From positions 1 through 64,000 of the forward strand of contig DASWMI010000068.1 in the NCBI GenBank assembly GCA_036399835.1: DNA of 64,000 nt, given 5' to 3'. Below, piece after piece: positions 17,761 to 25,328 of the stretch; position 1 is the first letter of the stretch, and the number at the start of each line of letters is the position of its first letter. Source of the DNA: DASYML01 sp036399835 (GTDB lineage Bacteria; Acidobacteriota; Blastocatellia; Pyrinomonadales; Pyrinomonadaceae). Position numbers and translations under genes: made by a program. The notes below the pieces were generated by a model. It worked only from the letters and a program-made list of their open reading frames with translations. It was not told the origin of the DNA and did not search any database.

Positions 17761-18897
17761 GTTCGCCGGAGAGCCGAGCGGCACGTTGCCGACGACTTCC
17801 AGCTCAAAGCCTTCGAGCGCTGCGACCCTCGGGGGGTTGTTGGTCAACAGCAGTATGCGGCTCAGGCCCAGCTCGTGCAGGATTTGCGCGCCGACACCGT
17901 AATCACGATTGATGCCGTAGCCCGTTTCGATGCTCGCTTCCTTTAAGCTGATGCCCTGCTCCTGCATCAGAGCGTAAGTGCGCAACTGGTGGACCAGGTC
18001 CAGCCCGTGCTCGCGCTGCCTGAGATAGAGCACCACGCCGCGGCCCGCCGCCGCGATCTTTTCGAGCGAGGTCTGCATCTGATAGCTCGTGTCACCGATT
18101 AAAGAGCCGAACATGGCGAAAGTCACATTCTCCGTATGCACGCGGACCAGCACAGGCTCATCCGTCTGAACGTCTCCCATAACCATCGCGACATGCTTCT
18201 CGCCGTTGATGACGTTCTCGAAGAGAACCGCGCGGAAACGCCCGTAGACGGTCGGTAGGTCCGTCTCAAGCACGCGCCTGACGAGCACTTCCTTGCGCAT
18301 ACGATAGCGCACCAGCTCCGCCACGGAGATCATCTTCAAGCCGTGCTCTTGAGCAAACCTTTCAAGCTCGGGCATCCGCGCCATCGTGCCGTCCGCGTTC
18401 ATGATCTCGCAGACGACGCCCGCAGGGTAAAGCCCCGCGATACGCGCTATGTCCACGCTCGCTTCCGTTTGGCCCGGACGCACGAGCACGCCGCCCGTGC
18501 GTGCGCGAAGCGGGAAGACGTGGCCGGGCCGCGCCAAATCCTGCGGGCGCGTCTTGGGGTCAACCGCCGTCAAGATGGTCGTCGCGCGGTCCGCAGCAGA
18601 GATGCCTGTCGTGACGCCCTTGCGCGCTTCAATCGAGACGGTAAAGGCCGTCCCGAGAAAAGAGGTGTTGTCGGCGACCTGCATCGTCAGGTGCAGCTCG
18701 TCGCAGCGCTCCTCCGTCAAAGGCATACAGATGAGGCCGCGCGCGTGCGTCGCCATAAAGTTGATGATTTCGGGCGTGACCTTTTCCGCCGCGCAAACCA
18801 GGTCTCCCTCGTTCTCGCGGTCTTCATCGTCAACGATAATAATCATCCGGCCTTCGCCTATCTCGGCGGCGGCCTCTTCAATCGAAGCGAAAGGCAT
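17695..18897 (-). CDS. ribB: 3,4-dihydroxy-2-butanone-4-phosphate synthase fused to a degenerate GTP cyclohydrolase II domain (RibBX-like)
   Basis: A 400-residue riboflavin enzyme with the domain order of RibBA. The N-terminal DHBP synthase half (1-205) looks active: DDEDRENEGDLV (23-34), HARGLICMPL (51-60). The C-terminal half (about 206-380) has the GTP cyclohydrolase II fold signature, for example RDYGVGAQIL and LLTNNP, but the three zinc-ligand cysteines are replaced: HTEN (N257 instead of Cys) and LIGDTS (G268 and T270 instead of Cys). The RQEGRGIGL motif is also changed to RQREHGLDL. This half is therefore unlikely to open GTP, as in the described RibBX proteins. The last 19 residues, from SPESESPR on, are encoded by an iterated-word hairpin and replace the usual family C-terminus. 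ribE lies 228 nt upstream on the same strand. Confidence 0.88.
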   Translation of the reverse strand: MPFASIEEAAAEIGEGRMIIIVDDEDRENEGDLVCAAEKVTPEIINFMATHARGLICMPLTEERCDELHLTMQVADNTSFLGTAFTVSIEARKGVTTGISAADRATTILTAVDPKTRPQDLARPGHVFPLRARTGGVLVRPGQTEASVDIARIAGLYPAGVVCEIMNADGTMARMPELERFAQEHGLKMISVAELVRYRMRKEVLVRRVLETDLPTVYGRFRAVLFENVINGEKHVAMVMGDVQTDEPVLVRVHTENVTFAMFGSLIGDTSYQMQTSLEKIAAAGRGVVLYLRQREHGLDLVHQLRTYALMQEQGISLKEASIETGYGINRDYGVGAQILHELGLSRILLLTNNPPRVAALEGFELEVVGNVPLGSPANENSPESESPRVKRQKLLTSDS

Positions 18898-18900
18898 CAG

Positions 18901-18970
18901 AGAATTTTCGATTTCAGATTTGCGATTGGTCCGGCGATGAGATTTGATTTTTAGAATCCCATCGCCGAGC
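18901..18970. repeat. AT-rich word repeat and small hairpin upstream of ribB
   Basis: The 228-nt gap 18898-19125 begins with repeated GATTTCAGATTTGCGATT-type words and a hairpin GGCGATG...CATCGCC (18933-18966). The remainder shows no recognisable element; I looked for an FMN riboswitch in both orientations and saw none of its conserved sequences. Confidence 0.4.
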
Positions 18971-19125
18971 CGTCAAAGACGAATGGCGGCCCGGCAATCA
19001 ATCATCGCCCCTCAAGTTATGTTACCCGAAACCGAGCCTTTTGGCGACTTGCGATCTCTTTGGAAAACGAATCAATCCGTTTTGGAGAGCGTTGGAATTA
19101 AAGCGGACGCTCCGAAGTCCGGTGC

Positions 19126-19779
19126 TCATTGATAGCCAAGCTCCGCCAGCTTTTCTATCGTCAGGGATAAGCCTTCGTTTTTGATGTGTGGACCAAGAGC
19201 GAGTATGCGTTCGACGTATTTGGCGATGATGTCGGCTTCTAGATTGACTTCGTCGTGGGGCCTCAAGTGCGAGAGATTTGTGACGGCCCAGGTCTTGGGG
19301 ATGATGGCAATCTCGAAGTATTCGTCCGTCAGGGCGGCGATGGTGAGGCTGATGCCTTCGACGGCGACAGAGCCTTTGAAGACGAGGTAGCGGGCCATCT
19401 CCTGCGGGTAGGCGATGCGCACGGTCCAGGAGCCGCCGTGTTCCGTCGCGCCGAGAAAACGTCCGCGCGCATCAACGTGGCCCTGTACGATATGACCGCC
19501 GAGACGCGTGGAGGGCGTGACGGCGCGCTCCAGGTTGACAGCAGAGCCTGCGCGCAAGGCTCCGAGCGTAGAACGTTGGAGGGTCTCGCGCGAGCCGTCC
19601 GCGGCAAACGAATCCGGGCGCACGTCAATCGCCGTCAGGCAGACGCCGTTAACCGCGATGGAATCGCCCTCACGCATTCCTTCGGCGCAGAGGCGGGCTT
19701 CAATCAAGAGCCGCACTCCCTCGCCGCGTTGCTCAAGGCTACGCACCCTGCCGAGTTCTTCAATCAGACCTGTGAACAT
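19126..19779 (-). CDS. ribE: Riboflavin synthase alpha chain
   Basis: Dismutates two 6,7-dimethyl-8-ribityllumazine molecules to riboflavin. 217 residues, normal length, built of two similar lumazine-binding barrels. The first begins MFTGLIEELGRV and contains GDSIAVNGVCLTAI (near 38-51); the second begins near HIVQGHVDARG and contains the matching VEGISLTIA. The ATG is fixed by the conserved MFTGLIE N-terminus. Upstream of ribB on the same strand with a long gap, so co-transcription is possible but not certain. The active GTP cyclohydrolase II, pyrimidine deaminase/reductase and lumazine synthase are not in the window. Confidence 0.95.
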   Translation of the reverse strand: MFTGLIEELGRVRSLEQRGEGVRLLIEARLCAEGMREGDSIAVNGVCLTAIDVRPDSFAADGSRETLQRSTLGALRAGSAVNLERAVTPSTRLGGHIVQGHVDARGRFLGATEHGGSWTVRIAYPQEMARYLVFKGSVAVEGISLTIAALTDEYFEIAIIPKTWAVTNLSHLRPHDEVNLEADIIAKYVERILALGPHIKNEGLSLTIEKLAELGYQ

Positions 19780-19819
19780 AAGATTCCTGGCGAAGCCTGG
19801 CCTCCCCTGCTTATTCTCT

Positions 19820-20497
19820 TCAACGCTTTGTCGTCAGCCGCTCGCGGATGGCTTTCATCATTTGCTCGAAGACTTCCTCAATGGAAAGCTCGGTCGAATC
19901 TATCAGGACGGCGTCGGGGGCAGGCGCGAGCGGCGAATCGGCGCGGGTCACATCCCGACGGTCGCGCACGCCTATGTCTGCCAGCGTCTGCTCAAACGAA
20001 GTATCGCGCGACTTCATGCGGTCCTCTTCATACCTGCGCTCGGCGCGCTTTTCCGGCGCGGCTGTGAGAAAGAATTTGACGTCCGCATCCGGAAAGACGA
20101 CCGTTCCGGCGTCTCTCCCATCGAGCACGACGCCGCCCTGCCTGCCCAGCTCTCGCTGTTGCCGGACCAGCGTGCGCCGCACTTCAGGGATAGTCGAAAT
20201 GATTGAAGCCGTCTGGCTCACCTCTTCCGTGCGGATGGCTTCGGAGACATCGCGCCCGTCGAGCGCCACGCGCAGCGAATCCGGGTCGCCCGAGAGCGAG
20301 AGCTTGGCCTGCGCCGCCAGCTCCGCGACCGACCGCGCATCGCTCGTGCTGAGACCCGATTCCAGCACGGCCAGAGCCACAGCACGATACATCGCGCCCG
20401 TATCAAGATAAAGAAGATTAAGCTCGCGCGCGAGCATACGCCCGAGCGTGGATTTGCCAGCGCCCGATGGTCCGTCAATCGAGATGATGAGAGGCAT
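19820..20497 (-). CDS. cmk: Cytidylate kinase
   Basis: Phosphorylates CMP and dCMP to the diphosphates. 225 residues with the P-loop GPSGAGKST (9-17), followed by YLDTGAMYRAVAL, a family signature, and the nucleotide-binding GRDAGTVVFPDADVKFFL region. The family usually reads GRDIGT; here it is GRDAGT, a small change. The ATG is four residues before the first beta strand, as normal. It lies 40 nt upstream of ribE on the same strand and 37 nt downstream of hemW, so hemW-cmk-ribE may be one transcript. The hemW/cmk gap has a TGGTCCA site at 20506. Confidence 0.95.
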   Translation of the reverse strand: MPLIISIDGPSGAGKSTLGRMLARELNLLYLDTGAMYRAVALAVLESGLSTSDARSVAELAAQAKLSLSGDPDSLRVALDGRDVSEAIRTEEVSQTASIISTIPEVRRTLVRQQRELGRQGGVVLDGRDAGTVVFPDADVKFFLTAAPEKRAERRYEEDRMKSRDTSFEQTLADIGVRDRRDVTRADSPLAPAPDAVLIDSTELSIEEVFEQMMKAIRERLTTKR

Positions 20498-20534
20498 AGC
20501 AAAAGTGGTCCACGGATTGGCTTTGAATTAGCTT

Positions 20535-21671
20535 TCAAACAAATATCGCAAAGACTTCATTGGACAACAGCGCGCCGGCGCGCGTCAGCTTCATCAGGTC
20601 GTCCTCGAATTCGATCAAGCCTGCCGCGCTGAGGCGTGCTAGGTCGTCCGCATAGTCCGTCCGCAGGTCCTTGCCAAAGCGTCTGCGATGTTCGCTCAGG
20701 TTGACGCCGCCGAGCAGCCGCAGCCCCAGAAAGATTGACTCGGCGCGCGTCTCCTGTGCGTCAAGAAAAGTTGTTTCGACAACGGGCGTGCCCCCCGCTT
20801 CAATCAACTCGGTATAGCGCATGGCGTCGCGCTCGTTGGACCAGCGATGATGCTGGCCGTCGTAAGAGTGTGACGAACAGCCAAAGCCGTAGACGGGCGC
20901 GGCCCGCCAGTATTTGGTGTTGTGGCGCGATTCAAAGCCTGGCAGACAAAGATTGGAAATCTCGTAATGCTCGTAACCGGCGGCGCAGGCTTTATCGAGC
21001 ATGAGCCTGTACATCTCGGCGCAGAGGTCTTCATCCGGACGCGGCAGCGCACCCGTCTCGATCTGGTGGGCCAGCGGTGTGCCCTCGTGAACTTCCAGCA
21101 GATAGAGCGAGAGATGTTCGGGTCTGAGTGCGAGCGCCTGGCCCAGATTGCGCTCCCAGGCTGCGAGCGTCTGGGCGGGAAGACCGGCGATGAGGTCGAA
21201 GCTCACGTTACTGAATCCTGCTTTGCGCAGATCACGAATCGTGCGCCTGACATCCTCTGCGGTATGCACGCGGCCCAGTCGTTTTAACTCCCGGTCGTCG
21301 AAAGTCTGCGCGCCGAAGCTGGCGCGATTAACACCGAGTCCGCGCGTCGCGCGCAAAGCCTCAAGCGTGAGCGTGCCGGGATTCATCTCCATAGTTATTT
21401 CCGCATCATCGCGGACGCGAAAACGAGTCCGGACCGCTCGCAGGAGTTGTTCGACCTGCGCGGGCGCGAGCAGGCTGGGCGTGCCGCCGCCGAAATAGAT
21501 CGTGTCAATTTCCACGCGGTCTTCCGCCGGATTGAAGGCGCTAATCTCGCTCGCCAGCGCGGCGACGTAGCGGCGTGCCGACTCGCTTTCGTAAAGGCCC
21601 GTCGCAAAGTCGCAGTAAGCGCAGCGCGAACGGCAGAAAGGAATATGTAGGTAGACTCCTGCGCGCATCAT
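20535..21671 (-). CDS. hemW: HemW-type radical SAM protein (heme chaperone, HemN-like)
   Basis: A 378-residue radical SAM protein. The cluster motif is CRSRCAYCDF (C13, C17, C20), ending in Asp-Phe as in HemW; true coproporphyrinogen oxidases (HemN) have a further cysteine there (CGC). HemW delivers heme to respiratory enzymes, so the older name of oxygen-independent coproporphyrinogen III oxidase is probably wrong for this protein. Other family signals are FGGGTPSLL, EMNPGTL, RASFGAQTFDD and the C-terminal winged-helix-like HemN_C region. Two ATGs stand at the start; either is possible, and the conserved GVYLHIPFC begins right after. The 5' side faces a 332-nt gap. Confidence 0.9.
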   Translation of the reverse strand: MMRAGVYLHIPFCRSRCAYCDFATGLYESESARRYVAALASEISAFNPAEDRVEIDTIYFGGGTPSLLAPAQVEQLLRAVRTRFRVRDDAEITMEMNPGTLTLEALRATRGLGVNRASFGAQTFDDRELKRLGRVHTAEDVRRTIRDLRKAGFSNVSFDLIAGLPAQTLAAWERNLGQALALRPEHLSLYLLEVHEGTPLAHQIETGALPRPDEDLCAEMYRLMLDKACAAGYEHYEISNLCLPGFESRHNTKYWRAAPVYGFGCSSHSYDGQHHRWSNERDAMRYTELIEAGGTPVVETTFLDAQETRAESIFLGLRLLGGVNLSEHRRRFGKDLRTDYADDLARLSAAGLIEFEDDLMKLTRAGALLSNEVFAIFV

Positions 21672-22003
21672 CTCAAGAAGGGGATTATAACACGCAGGCT
21701 CGCGCAGGCGGCCCCGGCGCAGAGCGTATCAACTTCAAGCGAGGTGTATGCTTTCCCTTGCCCTGCGGCGCTCAAGGCCGCAGCCGCAGTTCATCGCTGA
21801 AGTCAAAAGAGGCGCGGATAAGCTACGCATTTTTAAGTGACAGGCCAGCGAGCCGGAGGCTCTAAGCTTGCGGCATGAAGGTTGAATACGGCAGCGGTTG
21901 AAACATAAATGAATCGGACCGGAGAGGCTCGCGCAGCTCTTTTACCGCGCGCAAGTCTAAGAGCTTATCAACGACAGGCAAAATTTCTAGGAGGAAATCT
22001 TTG
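21672..22003. other. Intergenic stretch between hemW and a small gene
   Basis: The gap is shared by divergent genes. It holds a short hairpin CCTGCGGCGCTCAAGGCCGCAG-like element near 21760 and a strong AGGAGG ribosome binding site at 21989-21995 for the next gene. No promoter of good quality, RNA gene or protein gene is seen. Confidence 0.4.
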
Positions 22004-22198
22004 ATGGCGGACGAGAAACAGACGAATATGGACCAGGGGATGGGCGTCAAGGCCAGCGCACGGGAGAACCAGGGCAATCAGGGCACAGGCCCGGAACAGG
22101 GCGTGAGCGAGACGAGCACTAATCAGACAAGCCCCAGCGCTCAAGGCACCATCTCGCGGCAGCAGGATGCGGGCGGTGAGACTCAAGAGGAAGAATAA
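22004..22198 (+). CDS. Small acidic, low-complexity hydrophilic protein
   Basis: A 64-residue protein with no hydrophobic segment, rich in Gln, Gly, Ser, Thr and Glu (MADEKQTNMDQGMGVK at the start, QEEE at the end). Composition predicts a disordered, heat-stable protein, like small stress-related hydrophilins, but no family can be assigned. The gene is supported by one of the best ribosome binding sites in the window, TAGGAGG, 8 nt before the ATG. An in-frame TTG immediately precedes the ATG and is a less likely start. A TGGACCA site sits at 22029 inside the gene. Followed by a bulged hairpin. Confidence 0.7.
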   Translation: MADEKQTNMDQGMGVKASARENQGNQGTGPEQGVSETSTNQTSPSAQGTISRQQDAGGETQEEE

Positions 22199-22222
22199 GG
22201 AGAGGCTTCAAACAAAAGCTGG

Positions 22223-22261
22223 AATAGCTTATCCCTTGTGCAGGATAAGGAATGAGCTATT
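22223..22261 (+). terminator. Bulged stem-loop after the small acidic gene
   Basis: AATAGCT (22223-22229) pairs with AGCTATT (22255-22261), and TATCC (22230-22234) with GGATA (22243-22247), with a 7-nt bulge. No T tract follows, so termination is uncertain. Confidence 0.35.
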
Positions 22262-22351
22262 GACACGAATTTCGCGCTTGAAAGATAAACGGCGCGGGGC
22301 GTTGAGCTGCCGGACCAATGCCCTGCGCCTTCATTTTGGACCAGTGGGTTA

Positions 22352-23692
22352 TTACTGCGGCTTGTCAATTTTTCGCAGGCTGCCTTCGCCGCTGATGGTT
22401 TTGCCTGAGCTGTGCGCGACTCGCTCGGCCTCCGCCAGAGCACGCAGGAGATTTTCGCCGAGTATCTTGCGTATATCCTTTTCGCTATAGCCGCGCCTGA
22501 GCAGTTCGTAAGTGATGTTTGGCAGGTGCGCGATGTCTTCCATCCCGACGGGCAGGACGGGCACGCCGTCAAAGTCAGAGCCTAGACCGACGTGGTCAAT
22601 GCCGGCGACTTTGGCTATGTGTTCGATGTGGTCAATCAGCACGGAGAGCGGGGTGGCGGGCAATGGATTGGCCGCGAGCAGCTTATTCCTCTCCTCTTCA
22701 AAACGCTTCGGGTCGCTTTTGTACTGCTGTTCGAGCGCATCCATCTGCGGCTTGAGCCGAGCCGTGCGCGCGGCAGCCGCATCAATCACCTTCTGGTCAA
22801 TAAAGTTAGGATAAAAGTTGACCATCACGACGCCGCCGTTTTTGGTGATGCGTCGGAGGATGTCGTCAGGGATATTGCGCGGGTGATTTGCCAGCGCACG
22901 CGCCGAAGAATGCGAAGCGATGACAGGCGCACGCGAGACATCGAGCACATCGTTCATGGTTTTATCGGAGACGTGGGAGATGTCTATAAACATCCCTAGC
23001 CGGTTCATCTCGCGCACCACCTCTTTGCCGAAATCCGAGAGACCGTTGTGGCGCGATTTGTCGCAGCAGGCATCGGCCCAGTCGTTCGTGTTGTTGTGCG
23101 TGAGCGTGATATAGCGTATGCCCAGACGATAAAAATCGCGCAGCGCCGAGAGCGAATTTTCGATGCCGTGTCCGCCTTCCATCCCCAGTAGCGCGCCGAC
23201 CTTTTTCTGGCGCTTAGCACGACGCACATCCGCCGCCGTGTAGGCCATCATCAAATCGTTAGGATACTTTTCGGCCATCCGGTAGATAACATCTATGAGG
23301 TCCATCGCGCGCCGCGCAGAGCCGCCCTGCACGGCATATTTGCGGTCCACGTAAACCGAGAAGAATTGCCCGGTCATCCCGCTCTGCCTGAGCCGCGCGA
23401 GGTCCGTGTGATACTTGCCGACCGAAGGCGTGCCCAGGTCGTAATCAGTATCCACCATGATCTCCGTGATGTCGTTGTGCCCGTCAATGATGATGGCCTT
23501 GCGATGAATCTCCAGCGCCTTCTTCCACAAACGCTCGTCACGCGGCGGCCCGGATTGCTGGACCAGAGCCGTAGAGCTACCCTGCGCGGCTCCGGTCTGG
23601 GCCTGCGCCGAAAGCGTGTAGCCAGTGAAGAGAAGCTGTAACGCGAAGGCCGCGCAAAGCGAGTGTTTTAGTTTAGTGTTCATCTTTTTCAT
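22352..23692 (-). CDS. Membrane dipeptidase, peptidase family M19
   Basis: A 446-residue exported zinc dipeptidase. The signal peptide covers about residues 1-32 (LCAAFALQLLFTGYTLSAQA). Metal-binding motifs of the renal dipeptidase family are present: IDGHND near residue 70, GMEGGHGIEN near 172, THNNTNDW, and the paired histidines in ISHVSD and ASHSSARAL, then VGLGSDFDG near 370. Such enzymes cleave dipeptides, including D-amino-acid-containing ones, in the periplasm or at the cell surface. It stands alone: the next gene upstream on the same strand is 175 nt away, and no peptide transporter is nearby. The region upstream has no clear promoter. Confidence 0.92.
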   Translation of the reverse strand: MKKMNTKLKHSLCAAFALQLLFTGYTLSAQAQTGAAQGSSTALVQQSGPPRDERLWKKALEIHRKAIIIDGHNDITEIMVDTDYDLGTPSVGKYHTDLARLRQSGMTGQFFSVYVDRKYAVQGGSARRAMDLIDVIYRMAEKYPNDLMMAYTAADVRRAKRQKKVGALLGMEGGHGIENSLSALRDFYRLGIRYITLTHNNTNDWADACCDKSRHNGLSDFGKEVVREMNRLGMFIDISHVSDKTMNDVLDVSRAPVIASHSSARALANHPRNIPDDILRRITKNGGVVMVNFYPNFIDQKVIDAAAARTARLKPQMDALEQQYKSDPKRFEEERNKLLAANPLPATPLSVLIDHIEHIAKVAGIDHVGLGSDFDGVPVLPVGMEDIAHLPNITYELLRRGYSEKDIRKILGENLLRALAEAERVAHSSGKTISGEGSLRKIDKPQ

Positions 23693-23867
23693 ACTCTGAT
23701 TTAAAGGTTGGATAACTCAAAGAAAGGAGAACTGCCTGAACAAGTGCCATAGTGCAACCAAGCCGTTTTCCCGTCAAGCTGCTTGAAGGTCAAAGGCAAA
23801 AGCAAAAGCGCCGATGGGGACGACTTTATGTTCATCGGTCGCGGGCGAAATATGGATTGAAAGAGAT

Positions 23868-24188
23868 TTATTCGTCGCTGGCCGCGACAGGCGCTTGCTC
23901 AGTCTGCGCAGAATCCGCTTCGCGCAAATAGTTTTCGCCCTGGCATGGACCGGTGACGGGTCTCTCTTCGGCGGGGCTGTTGCGGTTGTCAGCCTGGACC
24001 TGTTGAGGGCTGGCCTGCGGTGCGCCTTGAGCGGCCAGTCTCTGTGGCGGCTTAATCTCAAGATGCGCGGGCGCTTGAGATTCAAGCCCCGCCGCGACTC
24101 TCGTCAAGATGACTCCGAGCATGAAAGCGCAGAGCAGGACCAGCAGTAGCCAGACCAGCCGTATAAAGAACAACGCTAGACGCTTCAT
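23868..24188 (-). CDS. Small membrane-anchored hypothetical protein
   Basis: A 106-residue protein. The N-terminus (MKRLALFFIRLVWLLLVLLC) is a single strong membrane helix reaching to about residue 35; the remainder is a Gln-, Pro- and Ala-rich soluble tail with two Cys-free charged clusters and one Cys at position 82. The ATG at 24188 is chosen because GGAGG lies 6 nt upstream; an open frame continues further upstream but with atypical composition. No family is recognised. Orientation of the helix (positive residues before it) suggests the tail is periplasmic. Confidence 0.65.
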   Translation of the reverse strand: MKRLALFFIRLVWLLLVLLCAFMLGVILTRVAAGLESQAPAHLEIKPPQRLAAQGAPQASPQQVQADNRNSPAEERPVTGPCQGENYLREADSAQTEQAPVAASDE

Positions 24189-24544
24189 CACATCCTCCGA
24201 ACTCGGCAGACCTGCCCGGCCCTCATGCTTCATCGTGCCGGCAGCCTTTTGGTCCATAAATTTTTTTGAGCCGGGTTTAGTCGCATGCCACGGATTATCA
24301 TGCCCGCACAAGAGCGCACGATAGGCGGCAGGTAACGTCTGCCGTGCGTGTCTGCCGTAGCGCGGCCTCGCGCTTGATACGCCGTGCAGCCTGTGGTTAT
24401 CCACATTGACGGCTGGCGCGTAGATGGATGATGTTGAAAGAAGATGTTGTGGAAGAGAGAATGTGCTTGCGTTATCTGATAAAATCCGGCGCGCTTGAGT
24501 TAAGCTTGAAAGATTTAGACCTTCCACACGGCCTGCAAAATACT
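24189..24544. other. Divergent intergenic region before the response regulator
   Basis: This 356-nt stretch separates the small membrane protein from the response regulator. It carries one TGGTCCA site (24250), a GC-rich repeat of CTGCCGT words near 24330-24360, and one exact DnaA-box match TTATCCACA at 24397-24405. An open frame from ATG 24428 would add 39 residues to the regulator. No clean promoter is visible. Confidence 0.4.
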
Positions 24545-25321
24545 ATGTCTATCCTGATTGCCGAAGACAACATGGCCCAGCGCCATTACCTGCGCGAGAT
24601 ACTCGAACGTGAGTTCGCCTCTCATGCTCCGGTGATTGAAGCCGCCGACGGCGAGGCGACCATCGAACTGGCGCTCAAGCACAGACCCGAGCTGTGCGTG
24701 CTCGACATACAGATGCCGCGGCTCTCCGGCGTCAAGGCGGCGCGCGCCATCTGGCGAGAGTTTCCTTCGGCGCGCATCATTTTCTGGACGCAGTTTCCGC
24801 ACGAGATTTATATCAACGAGATACGCAAGATCGTTAAAGCGGTCGAGCCGCCGCCCGCCTACGGTTTTATCCATAAGAATAATCCCGAATCCCGTTTCCT
24901 CCGCTTTGTCGCAGCCGTTTTGGAAGACGGCGCGGATATGATTGACCCGGCCTTTAAGGATTCCTTCAAGCGACCGCTGCTGACGGAGTTTGAAGCCGAA
25001 GCTCTCTACTATCTGGCGCTCGGCCTCTCAAACTGGGCCATCGCGCGCAAGTGCTCGCTCTCCTTGCGCGGCGTCGAGAGCCGACTGGCGACGCTCTACG
25101 AAAAGCTCTTCACTTCCGTCCCCGAAGGCACGCCGCACGAAGCCTACGATAAGCTCGCCTACAACGTGCGCACGCGCGCTTTCTTTGAGGCGCTGCGACG
25201 CGGCCTGCTCAACTCGGACGAGCTGGAATCCGCCTCGCACGACCTGGAAGCCTGGATCGAGCGCGACCGCAAGCGTTTTATAGAGGAACAGAAAAGGAGC
25301 GCGGGCAAGCAGTCAACATAA
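24545..25321 (+). CDS. NarL/FixJ-type response regulator
   Basis: A 258-residue two-component regulator. The receiver domain begins MSILIAEDN with acidic residues E7-D8, has the phospho-acceptor D54 in CVLDIQMP and a Lys in FIHKNN. A LuxR-type helix-turn-helix follows near residues 165-205 (LTEFEAEALYYLALGLSNWA, then IARKCSLSLRGVESRL), with unusual substitutions. A helical C-terminal extension of about 50 charged residues is not typical of the family. The start is taken at the receiver domain; an upstream ATG at 24428 would add an untypical leader. It is 7 nt upstream of the sensor kinase, so both are surely one operon and a signalling pair. Confidence 0.88.
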   Translation: MSILIAEDNMAQRHYLREILEREFASHAPVIEAADGEATIELALKHRPELCVLDIQMPRLSGVKAARAIWREFPSARIIFWTQFPHEIYINEIRKIVKAVEPPPAYGFIHKNNPESRFLRFVAAVLEDGADMIDPAFKDSFKRPLLTEFEAEALYYLALGLSNWAIARKCSLSLRGVESRLATLYEKLFTSVPEGTPHEAYDKLAYNVRTRAFFEALRRGLLNSDELESASHDLEAWIERDRKRFIEEQKRSAGKQST

Positions 25322-25328
25322 ATCGCGG

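Noticed and set aside
18898..19125. FMN riboswitch before ribB
   Set aside because: Looked for the conserved RFN-element segments on both strands; none found.
24397..24405. Perfect DnaA box TTATCCACA
   Set aside because: A single copy is expected about once in such a window by chance and no cluster, AT-rich unwinding element or dnaA gene is near, so no origin is claimed.
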